A stretch of 61,751 nt of DNA from NCBI GenBank assembly GCA_002148405.1, contig MUGG01000141.1, forward strand, positions 1 to 61,751, written 5' to 3'. Made by a program: the position numbers and the translations under genes. Each line of letters begins with the position of its first letter. Position 1 is the first letter of the stretch. Below, piece after piece: positions 43,550 through 51,348 of this stretch. Source of the stretch: Alkalinema sp. CACIAM 70d. GTDB taxonomy: Bacteria; Cyanobacteriota; Cyanobacteriia; Leptolyngbyales; Leptolyngbyaceae. The notes under the pieces are model-generated. The model was not told where the DNA came from, did no database searches, and saw nothing but the letters and a program-made list of their open reading frames with translations.

Positions 43550-44712
43550 GTGCTTACATTCCCTACGGGCGGCAAAGCATTTCCGAGCAGGACATTGAGG
43601 CGGTGGTTGCGGTGCTGCGCTCCGATTGGCTGACCCAAGGCCCCGCGATCGCGCAGTTTGAGCAGGCGGTGGCGGATTACTGTGGGGCAAAGTATGCGAT
43701 CGCGGTTTCCAATGCCACGGCAGCACTGCACATTGCTTGTTTGGCCTTGGATTTGCAAGCAGGACAACGGTTGTGGACTTCGCCGAATACGTTTGTGGCG
43801 TCGGCGAACTGTGGATTGTATTGTGGGGGGACGGTTGACTTTGTTGATATTGATCCGCACACCTATAACCTCAGTGTGACCGCGCTACGGGAAAAGTTGG
43901 AACAGGCAGCCAAGGGCGATCGCTTACCCCAGGTGGTGGTGCCCGTGCATTTTTCCGGTCAAGCCTGTGCGATGGCAGAGATAGCAGAACTCGCTGACCA
44001 ATACGGGTTCCAAATCATTGAAGATGCCAGCCATGCCCTCGGCGGACGCTACCAAGGCCAACCGATCGGCAATTGTCAATTTTCAGAAATGACGATCTTT
44101 AGCTTTCACCCCGTCAAAATGATTACGACGGGTGAGGGCGGCATGATTTTAACTAATCGGCCAGATTTAGCAGAAAAGTTGCGGCGACTCCGATCCCATG
44201 GCATTACCCAGGATCCCGATCGGTTACTCCAGGAAGCGCCCGGAGCTTGGTATTACGAACAGCAGGAACTGGGCTTTAACTACCGCATGACCGATTTGCA
44301 AGCGGCGCTGGGATATAGTCAGTTGCAACGTTTAGAGCAATTTCTCGATCGGCGGCGGTATTTAGCCCAGCGTTACCACCAGCATTTACAAAATCTTCCC
44401 TTGGTGCTTCCCTACCAACATCCAGAAACCGCCTCTAGCTATCATCTTTATGTCATTCGCTTACAATTGGAGCAGCTGAATAACTCTCATCGTGAGGTTT
44501 TTCAAACATTGCGCGATCGGGGCATTGGCGTACAACTTCACTATATTCCCGTCCATACCCAGCCCTATTATCAACAGTTAGGCTTTCACTGGGGCGACTT
44601 TCCGCAGGCGGAGCAATATTACCGTGAGGCGATTAGCTTACCGATCCACCAAGGCTTAACGGATGCAATGCAGGATCAAGTCATTCGCATCTTACACGAG
44701 GTGTTGCAATGA
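43507..44712 (+). CDS. pseC: UDP-4-amino-4,6-dideoxy-N-acetyl-altrosamine transaminase PseC
   Basis: A PLP-dependent DegT/DnrJ-type aminotransferase of about 400 residues that installs the 4-amino group on the PseB product. IPYGRQSISEQDIEAVV at the N-terminus and SDWLTQGP are typical of PseC; the PLP lysine lies in SFHPVKMITTGEGG; NFSNATAALH-type binding is seen as VSNATAALHIACLAL. The ATG at 43507 lies inside pseB (43-bp overlap); a GTG at 43546, overlapping the pseB stop as GTGA, would start the protein at SAYIPYGRQ and is a real alternative. Its own end overlaps the next gene (ATGA). Confidence 0.92.
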   Translation: MANSSTTLRHSHAVSAYIPYGRQSISEQDIEAVVAVLRSDWLTQGPAIAQFEQAVADYCGAKYAIAVSNATAALHIACLALDLQAGQRLWTSPNTFVASANCGLYCGGTVDFVDIDPHTYNLSVTALREKLEQAAKGDRLPQVVVPVHFSGQACAMAEIAELADQYGFQIIEDASHALGGRYQGQPIGNCQFSEMTIFSFHPVKMITTGEGGMILTNRPDLAEKLRRLRSHGITQDPDRLLQEAPGAWYYEQQELGFNYRMTDLQAALGYSQLQRLEQFLDRRRYLAQRYHQHLQNLPLVLPYQHPETASSYHLYVIRLQLEQLNNSHREVFQTLRDRGIGVQLHYIPVHTQPYYQQLGFHWGDFPQAEQYYREAISLPIHQGLTDAMQDQVIRILHEVLQ

Positions 44713-45464
44713 AAACCGTCATCATTGTACAAGCCCGAATGACTTCGACCCGCTTACCCGGTAAGGTCTTGAAAACAGTGCTGGGGAAACCGTTACTGGA
44801 GTATCAACTGGAGCGACTTCAGCGGGTTTCTCTGGCGGATCAGATCGTGGTTGCGACGACGGTGAATGAAACGGATCAGCCGATCGTTGATCTGTGCGTT
44901 CGCCTCTCCATCCCCGTCTATCGCGGTTCAGAAGAGGATGTCTTAGCCCGCTACTATGAAGCCGCTACGCAATTTGCCGCAGAGGTCATTGTGCGAGTGA
45001 CTTCCGATTGCCCGTTGATTGATCCAGAACTGATCGATCGGGTGATTGCCCAGTACCAAGAGAATCATCCTAGGGATAGCTATGTGGCGAACTTCAGTCT
45101 CGATCGTCGTACCTATCCTCGCGGATTAGACGTTGAAGTTTTCAGCTATCAAGCGTTAAAAGAAGCGAACCAAGAGGCTTTTGAAGCGCATCAACGGGAG
45201 CATGTAACCCCATTTATTTATCAGAATCCTACGCGCTATACCTTAGCGGCTCTGCATGGCGATCGCGATTACAGTTACCATCGTTGGACGGTAGACACGC
45301 CCGAAGATTTTGCATTGATTCGCTTGCTGTTAGAAGAATTAACTCCAGTGCATCCCCAATTTAGCTTTCAGGATGTACTCACACTATTAGAACAGCATCC
45401 AGCGTGGATCGAAATCAATGCCCATATCGAACAAAAGAAGTTAGTCCTGAGTGAGGTTAATTAA
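44709..45464 (+). CDS. SpsF-type cytidylyltransferase
   Basis: A 251-residue nucleotidyltransferase of the CMP-sugar synthetase superfamily. IVQARMTSTRLPGKVLKTVLG is the SpsF start motif, with RVTSDCPLIDPELIDRVI following. SpsF replaces canonical PseF in Bacillus-like sps operons (spsC-D-E-F-G), where it should activate the nonulosonate as CMP-sugar. In this operon no canonical PseF is present, so this is the expected activating enzyme, most likely making a CMP-pseudaminate-type donor. The exact sugar is inferred. It shares four bases with pseC and its stop overlaps the next start (TAATG). Confidence 0.85.
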   Translation: MKTVIIVQARMTSTRLPGKVLKTVLGKPLLEYQLERLQRVSLADQIVVATTVNETDQPIVDLCVRLSIPVYRGSEEDVLARYYEAATQFAAEVIVRVTSDCPLIDPELIDRVIAQYQENHPRDSYVANFSLDRRTYPRGLDVEVFSYQALKEANQEAFEAHQREHVTPFIYQNPTRYTLAALHGDRDYSYHRWTVDTPEDFALIRLLLEELTPVHPQFSFQDVLTLLEQHPAWIEINAHIEQKKLVLSEVN

Positions 45465-46081
45465 TGCGAGTCATCACTGAACAAGAACAATTCTGGGCCG
45501 GTGAATTTGGTAATGAATATACCCATCGTAATCAGATTGACGCTGAGCATCGACAACCCTTCTTCCGGCAAATTCTACAGCAGACCCCGAATGTAAAAAC
45601 ACTGTGTGAACTAGGGGCAAATCGGGGGCATAATCTAGCCGCGATCGCGAGTATTCATCCTGAAATTCATCTGACGGGAGTGGAAATTAATCCGACTGCC
45701 TTAGCTGAACTTCAGAAAGTCTGTGGTTCAGGCGCGATTCAATCTTCCATTCAGGAGTTTCAACCGAAGCAGTCCTTTGATTTAGTCTTTACCTGCGGCG
45801 TGTTAATTCATCTCAATCCGGATGATCTGCCAGAAATTTACCAAAAGCTCTACGACCTGAGCGATCGCTACATTCTGATGAATGAGTACTTCAATCCGAC
45901 TCCGGTGGAACTGGAGTATCGGGGTAACCAGGGCAAGCTGTTTAAACGAGACTTTGCCGGAGAGTTTTTAAGTCACCACGGCGATCGTATCCAAGTTATG
46001 GACTATGGCTTCCTCTGGAAAGTGCTTCATCCGACTTGGGACAATACCGTTTGGACTCTGTTTGAAAAGTGCACCTCATAA
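45464..46081 (+). CDS. Pseudaminic acid biosynthesis-associated methylase
   Basis: A 205-residue SAM-dependent methyltransferase. EQEQFWAGEFGNEYTHRN at the N-terminus and the motif I region CELGANRGHNLAAI are characteristic of the methylase family repeatedly found in pseudaminic acid clusters (TIGR03587 type). Further motifs: TGVEINPTAL and DLVFTCGVLIHLNPDDL. It may methylate an acyl or hydroxyl group of the nonulosonate, but the target is not known from this sequence. It overlaps the previous gene and ends in a 10-bp tandem duplication. Confidence 0.82.
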   Translation: MRVITEQEQFWAGEFGNEYTHRNQIDAEHRQPFFRQILQQTPNVKTLCELGANRGHNLAAIASIHPEIHLTGVEINPTALAELQKVCGSGAIQSSIQEFQPKQSFDLVFTCGVLIHLNPDDLPEIYQKLYDLSDRYILMNEYFNPTPVELEYRGNQGKLFKRDFAGEFLSHHGDRIQVMDYGFLWKVLHPTWDNTVWTLFEKCTS

Positions 46082-46093
46082 ATCCTCATAAAC
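46074..46093. repeat. 10-bp tandem duplication over the methylase stop
   Basis: CCTCATAAAT (46074-46083) and CCTCATAAAC (46084-46093). The stop TAA (46079-46081) lies in the first copy; the array fills the short gap before the HisH-like gene at 46097. Confidence 0.8.
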
Positions 46094-46096
46094 AAT

Positions 46097-46741
46097 ATGA
46101 CAAATGCATCAGCGCAAGTCGCAGTTATTAATTATGGAATGGGAAATTTGCGATCGGTGGTCAATGCGTTTGCAGCCATTGGAGCCCCCGTCACGATCGC
46201 CCAAAGCCCAGAGCAGCTTGCCCAAGCCAGCCATATCGTACTACCCGGCGTTGGCGCATTTGGCGATGGCATGAAAAACTTGCAGGAAATGGGCTGGATT
46301 CCGAGCTTAGAAACTGAAGTCCGCGCAAAAGGCAAACCATTTCTTGGGATTTGTTTGGGCATGCAACTGTTAGCAACCCTGGGAACGGAGCATGGCGATT
46401 GTAAGGGTTTAGGATGGATTGACGGCATCGTTGAACGGTTACCACTGACAGAACCCACATTGCGCATCCCCCACATTGGCTGGAATGACGTTGAATTTCG
46501 CCAAACCGATGGCCTTGGCCAAAATTTAGGCGATCGTCGGGATTTTTATTTTGTTCACAGCTACGCTTTTCTAGATTTGCCCGATGAGATTGTCTCGGGA
46601 GTCACCATTCACGGATGCACTTTTATCTCCAGTCTGCATCAGGATAATCTCTACGCTGTGCAATTCCATCCTGAAAAAAGCCAGAAGGCTGGGTTGATGA
46701 TGCTGCAAAACTTTATCCAGGTGGAGGGCAACCATGCTTAA
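46097..46741 (+). CDS. HisH-like glutamine amidotransferase subunit of nonulosonate pathway
   Basis: A 214-residue class I glutamine amidotransferase of the HisH type. Catalytic cysteine in FLGICLGMQLL, histidine and glutamate in QFHPEKSQ, and the start VAVINYGMGNLRSV are all present, so glutaminase action is expected. Location inside a glycan operon, next to a HisF-like gene and a PseA/WbpG-type amidotransferase, marks it as the sugar-modifying paralogue (like HisH2 of Pseudomonas O-antigen clusters), which supplies ammonia rather than making histidine. It overlaps the next gene by eight bases. Confidence 0.88.
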   Translation: MTNASAQVAVINYGMGNLRSVVNAFAAIGAPVTIAQSPEQLAQASHIVLPGVGAFGDGMKNLQEMGWIPSLETEVRAKGKPFLGICLGMQLLATLGTEHGDCKGLGWIDGIVERLPLTEPTLRIPHIGWNDVEFRQTDGLGQNLGDRRDFYFVHSYAFLDLPDEIVSGVTIHGCTFISSLHQDNLYAVQFHPEKSQKAGLMMLQNFIQVEGNHA

Positions 46742-47525
46742 GGTTCGGCTCATTCCAGTGCTGTTGTTGCGTAATGGGCTATTAGTGCGCAGCGAAGGAT
46801 TCCAGACCCATCAAATTATTGGCAATCCCATCCATGAAGTGAAACGGTTTAATGAATGGAATGTCGATGAACTAATTTATTTAGATATTAGTCAAGCAGA
46901 TGACTACGACCTACGGCGAGATGATCATAAAGTTAAGGATTTAACCGATCCCCTCGCAATCCTGGATGAAGTCAGTCAAACTTGCTTTATGCCGCTAACC
47001 TGGGGGGGACGCATTCGTCATTTAGAAGATATTCGTCAGCGAATTCACCGAGGGGCAGATAAGGTCACCCTCAACAGTGCTGCGGTTAAAACGCCTCAGC
47101 TGATTACGGAAGCAGCACAGGTGTTTGGCAGTCAGGCGATCGTGGCTAGCATTGATGTCAAGCGGCAAGGGATGGGTCAGTATGAGGTTTGGATTGAGGG
47201 CGGAAAAACGCCGACAGGACTGCATCCCGTTCAATGGGCCCAGGAAGTGGAACGACTCGGTGCAGGAGAAATTTTACTCAACAGCATCGATCGAGATGGT
47301 TCCGCCCAGGGCTATGACTTAGACCTGATTCAAGCGGTGGCTGCGGCCACGCGCATTCCCATCATTGCCTGTGGTGGGGTGGGTCGCTATGAACATTATG
47401 CCCCAGGCATTGCAGCGGGGGCTTCTGCGGTGGCGGCGGCCAATATTTGGCATTTTCGGGAGCTCTCCGATCGGGGAGGCAAACGCGCCCTAGCCAAAGC
47501 AGGGATTCCCGTTCGCCTGAAATAG
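46734..47525 (+). CDS. HisF-like cyclase subunit paralogue of nonulosonate pathway
   Basis: A 263-residue TIM-barrel protein of the HisF type. VRLIPVLLLRNGLLVRSEGF replaces the more usual start, and GGRIRHLEDIRQRIHRGADKV and ACGGVGRYEHYAPGIAAGASAVAAANIWHF follow the HisF fold. The canonical HisF start with VIPCLDVxxGRVVKG is altered, so it probably does not make imidazole glycerol phosphate but channels ammonia from the HisH-like partner to the amidotransferase downstream. SD GGAGG is just before the ATG. It is translationally coupled to the HisH-like gene. Confidence 0.87.
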   Translation: MLKVRLIPVLLLRNGLLVRSEGFQTHQIIGNPIHEVKRFNEWNVDELIYLDISQADDYDLRRDDHKVKDLTDPLAILDEVSQTCFMPLTWGGRIRHLEDIRQRIHRGADKVTLNSAAVKTPQLITEAAQVFGSQAIVASIDVKRQGMGQYEVWIEGGKTPTGLHPVQWAQEVERLGAGEILLNSIDRDGSAQGYDLDLIQAVAAATRIPIIACGGVGRYEHYAPGIAAGASAVAAANIWHFRELSDRGGKRALAKAGIPVRLK

Positions 47526-47582
47526 GACGGGAATGGTCAACGGTTACGGCTCTGATTTTCAATGATTAAGGCAGGAATCACC

Positions 47583-48764
47583 ATGGGTGTTCAATATTGT
47601 AAAAAATGCGTTTATCCCGCAATTAGTGCTACGCCACTCACCTTTGACGATCGGGGTGTATGTTCAGGATGCCGTGTCCATGAACAGAAAGCAAAGATTG
47701 ATTGGCAACAGCGCTGGCAATGGCTTAAGGAACTAACCGACGAATACCGCAGCGAATCCAATTATGACATTTTGATTCCCGTCAGTGGTGGGAAGGATAG
47801 CTATTTTCAAACCCATATTGCAGTCAAGGAATTGGGCCTGAAGCCGCTGCTGGTGACCTATCACGGCAATAATTATTTACCCGAAGGGGAGTACAACCTC
47901 TACCGGATGCGAGAAGTCTTTGATTGCGATCACATTATTGTCCGCCCCGGGATTGATGTACTGATTAAGATGAATCGTCTGGGCTTCAAGTTACAGGGGG
48001 ATATGAACTGGCATGGCCACTGTGGCATCTTCACGGTTCCGATTCAAGTAGCAGTGCGTTACAAAGTTCCCTTAATTCTTTGGGGGGAACATGGATTTAT
48101 GGACTTGGGCGGCATGTATTCCTACAACGATTTGGTGGAATTTACCGCCAAGTTTCGCTTGGAACATGCCCTGCGCGGCTATGACTGGCAGGATTTTACG
48201 GACGAAGGGTTAGAGAAACTAGGACGACCGGAACTGAAGGAGGGACTCACTGCAAAGGATTTACTATGGGCGCAGTACCCCAGCGATGACGAGATTGATG
48301 AAGTGGGCGTTCGCGGAATCTATCTGAGTAACTTTGTGAATTGGGAAGCGAATGATCACACCCAACTGATGATTGATCTCTATGGCTGGAAACCTGCCCA
48401 GCAGCCCTTTGAGCGGACTTACCGCACCATGTCGAATCTCGATGATATGCACGAAAACGGAATTCATGATTACCTGAAGTTTATTAAATTTGGCTATGGC
48501 CGTGGTACGGATCATGCCTGCAAAGATGTCAGGGCGGGGGTTATGACGCGGGAAGAGGCGATCGAAAAGGTTAAGCAATACGATCCGGTCAAACCCCGTC
48601 GAGATCTAGAACGTTGGCTTGAGTACGTCAATATGACAGAAGCTGAATTTGATGCCATTTGCGATACCTTCCGCGATCGTCGGGTCTGGCGCATTGAACA
48701 TGGGGAATGGGTCAAGGACAACATCTGGGGGCAACCTGCCAGTTATGGGCCTGTTGCTGGCTAA
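47583..48764 (+). CDS. N-acetyl sugar amidotransferase (PseA/WbpG family)
   Basis: A 393-residue PP-loop ATPase. YCKKCVYPA and CSGCRVHEQ give a four-cysteine metal site (CxxC...CxxC) at the N-terminus; PVSGGKDSYFQT is the PP-loop. The family turns an N-acetyl group of a nonulosonate or uronic acid into an acetamidino group, with ammonia from HisH/HisF-type partners; both are encoded directly upstream. The ATG at 47583 follows AGGA by six bases and gives the family start MGVQYCKKC; an ATG at 47562 is possible. It makes Pse5Ac7Am-like sugar likely, but the site of amidination is not shown. Confidence 0.9.
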   Translation: MGVQYCKKCVYPAISATPLTFDDRGVCSGCRVHEQKAKIDWQQRWQWLKELTDEYRSESNYDILIPVSGGKDSYFQTHIAVKELGLKPLLVTYHGNNYLPEGEYNLYRMREVFDCDHIIVRPGIDVLIKMNRLGFKLQGDMNWHGHCGIFTVPIQVAVRYKVPLILWGEHGFMDLGGMYSYNDLVEFTAKFRLEHALRGYDWQDFTDEGLEKLGRPELKEGLTAKDLLWAQYPSDDEIDEVGVRGIYLSNFVNWEANDHTQLMIDLYGWKPAQQPFERTYRTMSNLDDMHENGIHDYLKFIKFGYGRGTDHACKDVRAGVMTREEAIEKVKQYDPVKPRRDLERWLEYVNMTEAEFDAICDTFRDRRVWRIEHGEWVKDNIWGQPASYGPVAG

Positions 48765-48817
48765 GCAAGCGCGATCGATCGATACCATCGTTACACCAAC
48801 CCTAGAGTAATTTAACT

Positions 48818-49816
48818 ATGCTTCTCAAAGAATCTGAGATTCGCCCCGATGAGTTGTTGAAAGGTCAGGCCGAGCGCTTGGCAGCAGATGTAGCTCGTCT
48901 GATGCAATATCGTTCTGACTTTGTTGAAGTGCCTTGTCCGGCCTGCGGCGCTAGCACTCACCATGCAAAGTATGAAAAGTATGGGGTTCCCTTTGTGCAG
49001 TGCGATCGCTGTGCAACAGTTTACGCCAATCCTCGCCCGCAACCGCAACATTTAGCGGATTACTACCAGCATTCTGAAAATTACGCCTACTGGAATCAAT
49101 ACATTTTTCCCGCGTCTGAAGAAGCGCGTCGAGACAAGATTTTTCGACCTAGAGTCCAGCGAGTTTTAGATCTCTGTCAGCGCTTTGGGATTGACACACA
49201 GACTTTGCTAGAAGTGGGTGCTGGATTTGGGACTTTTTGCCAAGAGTTGCTCAAAACACAAACCTTTCAGCAGGTGATTGGCATTGAGCCAACGCCAGAT
49301 TTAGCGCAAACTTGCCGCGATCGAGGCATTACGATTTTAGAGCAACCCATTGAAGCGGTGCAGTTGTCGCCAGCATCCATCAATGTCATTGTCAGTTTTG
49401 AAGTGATTGAGCATCTCTTTTGTCCCCAGGATTTCTTAGCGAAATGCTATGAATTGTTGGCTCCCGGCGGGTTGCTAATTCTGACCTGTCCTAACTGCAA
49501 GGGGTTTGATATTTTGACTCTGGGAGTGCAATCCAGTGCAGTCGATAATGAGCATTTAAATTTATTCCATCCAGCATCTCTATCGGAATTGGTTCAAGCT
49601 TGTGGATTTCAGGTGGTCGAAACCCAGACCCCTGGACAATTGGATGCAGAATTAGTGCGTAAACAGGTGTTGTCTGGACAGTTCAGTTTAGACGAACAGC
49701 CCTTTTTGCAGGAAGTGCTCATCGATCAATGGGAAACGATGGGGACTGCATTTCAGCAATTTTTGACCAACAGCGGCTTGTCGTCGAATATGTTGATTGC
49801 CGCGAGGAAACCATGA
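48818..49816 (+). CDS. SAM-dependent methyltransferase with N-terminal zinc ribbon
   Basis: A 332-residue class I methyltransferase. PCPACG and QCDRCATVYANPRP (about residues 38-70) form a two-CxxC zinc-ribbon head, as in C-methyltransferases of glycan clusters; the SAM domain follows with LLEVGAGFGTFCQEL, IGIEPTPDLA and VSFEVIEHLFCPQDFLA (E-x-IEH motif). The pattern of zinc ribbon plus methyltransferase is shared with C-methyltransferases acting on nucleotide sugars, so methylation of a sugar or a sugar acyl group is likely. The substrate is unknown. Its stop overlaps the pseG-pseH start as ATGA. Confidence 0.85.
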   Translation: MLLKESEIRPDELLKGQAERLAADVARLMQYRSDFVEVPCPACGASTHHAKYEKYGVPFVQCDRCATVYANPRPQPQHLADYYQHSENYAYWNQYIFPASEEARRDKIFRPRVQRVLDLCQRFGIDTQTLLEVGAGFGTFCQELLKTQTFQQVIGIEPTPDLAQTCRDRGITILEQPIEAVQLSPASINVIVSFEVIEHLFCPQDFLAKCYELLAPGGLLILTCPNCKGFDILTLGVQSSAVDNEHLNLFHPASLSELVQACGFQVVETQTPGQLDAELVRKQVLSGQFSLDEQPFLQEVLIDQWETMGTAFQQFLTNSGLSSNMLIAARKP

Positions 49817-51348
49817 GGCTGCTCCTGCGCGCCGATGCTTCTGCCCAGATTGGGACGGGCCATATTATGCGGTGCCTAGCCCTGGCCCAAGCCGTCCAGG
49901 ATCATGGGGGGCAGGTTTGGTTTGTCGTGGCACAGTGTCCAGAACAATTTCCAGAACAATTGCGCGATCGCTTGCATCAGGAAGGATTTACCGTGGTGCA
50001 GCTTGCGGTAGATGCGGGGACTACCGCTGATGCCCAAGCCACAATTGACCATGCCCAAACGCTACAAGTAGACAGCGTTGCGATCGATGGTTATCACTTT
50101 GATGCAGGCTATCAACAGCAGCTCGTCCAGGCTGGATTGCGAGTTCTCTATTTCGACGACTATGGGCATGGGGGGCATTATTCGGCCCATTGGGTGTTAA
50201 ATCAAAACAGCTCGGCCCAAGTGGATTGGTACCGCGATCGAGATGCCGCCACAACTGTATTACTGGGTACCCGCTACACCCTGCTGCGTAGGGAGTTTCG
50301 GGCTTGGCGAGGTTGGCAACGATCGCATCCCACGATCGCGCGAAAAATCCTCGTCACCCTCGGTGGATCTGATCCGAATAATGTCACGGCCCAGGTATTA
50401 GCGGCCCTAGATCAGGTGAATATTGATGAGTTAGAAATCACTGTTGTTGTCGGTGGAAGTAATCCCCATTTATCTCAACTCCAACAGCAAATACAACGCT
50501 CTCGCCATCAGATCCAACTCCTGCATAATGTCACGAAGATGCCGGATTTGATCACCGAGGCCGACATCGCGATCGCCGCTGGGGGGACGACGACCTGGGA
50601 ACTCGCACTGTTGGGACTGCCCAGCCTCGTGATTGCCCTTGCAGAGAATCAAGTCGAAATTACGAAAACGCTGGACGCTCAGGGAATTGCCCAGTCCCTA
50701 GGCTGGTATAGCGAATTGACAGCCCCTCAGATGGCGGAAGCCATGGAAGAACTCTGTCGCAATAAACCAAGACGGCAAGCCATGGGCCAAGCGGGGCAGG
50801 CATTAATCGACGGCGAGGGCTGCGATCGGGTTTTAATGCATCTGCAAAATCAAACCATTCGGCTGCGACCTGTGCGAGCCCAGGATTGCGAATTGATCTG
50901 GCAATGGGCTAATGAACCCACCACCCGGCAGGTTTCCTTCCGATCGGAGCCCATTCCTTGGGAAACCCATCAAGCCTGGTTTGCCCGCCAATTACAGGAT
51001 CAGTCCCATTACTTTAAATTAGCGATCGATCGCGACGATCGACCCATTGCACAGGTGCGCCTCGATCGGGGTACTCATCCACAAAACGATCGCACGGCAC
51101 AAATTAGCATTAGCCTCGATCCCCAGTATCGTCGGCAAGGATTCGGCAAACAAATCTTACAACTTGCCTTAGAGGATTGCTGGAGATCGACCCATTTCAC
51201 CGCGATTAACGCTTGGATTAAACCCGACAATCTAGCCTCCATTGCATTATTTGAAAACGCCCAATTTACGAAAGTTGGGACAGAATGGATAGCAGGACAA
51301 TTAGCTGTGCAGTATCAATTGATGGGGCCAGGGGCAAATGCTGGATAG
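49813..51348 (+). CDS. Fused PseG hydrolase and PseH-type acetyltransferase
   Basis: A 511-residue two-domain enzyme. Residues 1-340 are PseG-like: RADASAQIGTGHIMRCLALA, AIDGYHFD, VLYFDDYGHGG, GGSDPNN and AAGGTTTWELALLGLPSLV. This domain removes UDP from UDP-2,4-diacetamido-trideoxy-altrose. Residues 347-511 are a GNAT fold (IRLRPVRAQDCELIWQWANE, then QVRLDRG and YRRQGFGKQIL acetyl-CoA site), fitting PseH, which acetylates the 4-amino group one step earlier. I chose the ATG at 49813, overlapping the preceding stop and preceded by GAGGAA. The fusion unites two consecutive steps of the pathway. Confidence 0.9.
   Translation: MRLLLRADASAQIGTGHIMRCLALAQAVQDHGGQVWFVVAQCPEQFPEQLRDRLHQEGFTVVQLAVDAGTTADAQATIDHAQTLQVDSVAIDGYHFDAGYQQQLVQAGLRVLYFDDYGHGGHYSAHWVLNQNSSAQVDWYRDRDAATTVLLGTRYTLLRREFRAWRGWQRSHPTIARKILVTLGGSDPNNVTAQVLAALDQVNIDELEITVVVGGSNPHLSQLQQQIQRSRHQIQLLHNVTKMPDLITEADIAIAAGGTTTWELALLGLPSLVIALAENQVEITKTLDAQGIAQSLGWYSELTAPQMAEAMEELCRNKPRRQAMGQAGQALIDGEGCDRVLMHLQNQTIRLRPVRAQDCELIWQWANEPTTRQVSFRSEPIPWETHQAWFARQLQDQSHYFKLAIDRDDRPIAQVRLDRGTHPQNDRTAQISISLDPQYRRQGFGKQILQLALEDCWRSTHFTAINAWIKPDNLASIALFENAQFTKVGTEWIAGQLAVQYQLMGPGANAG

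Noticed and set aside
46734..47525. HisF-like gene as true hisF of histidine synthesis
   Set aside because: Its altered N-terminus and place between a glycan methylase and an N-acetyl sugar amidotransferase favour the sugar-modifying paralogue.
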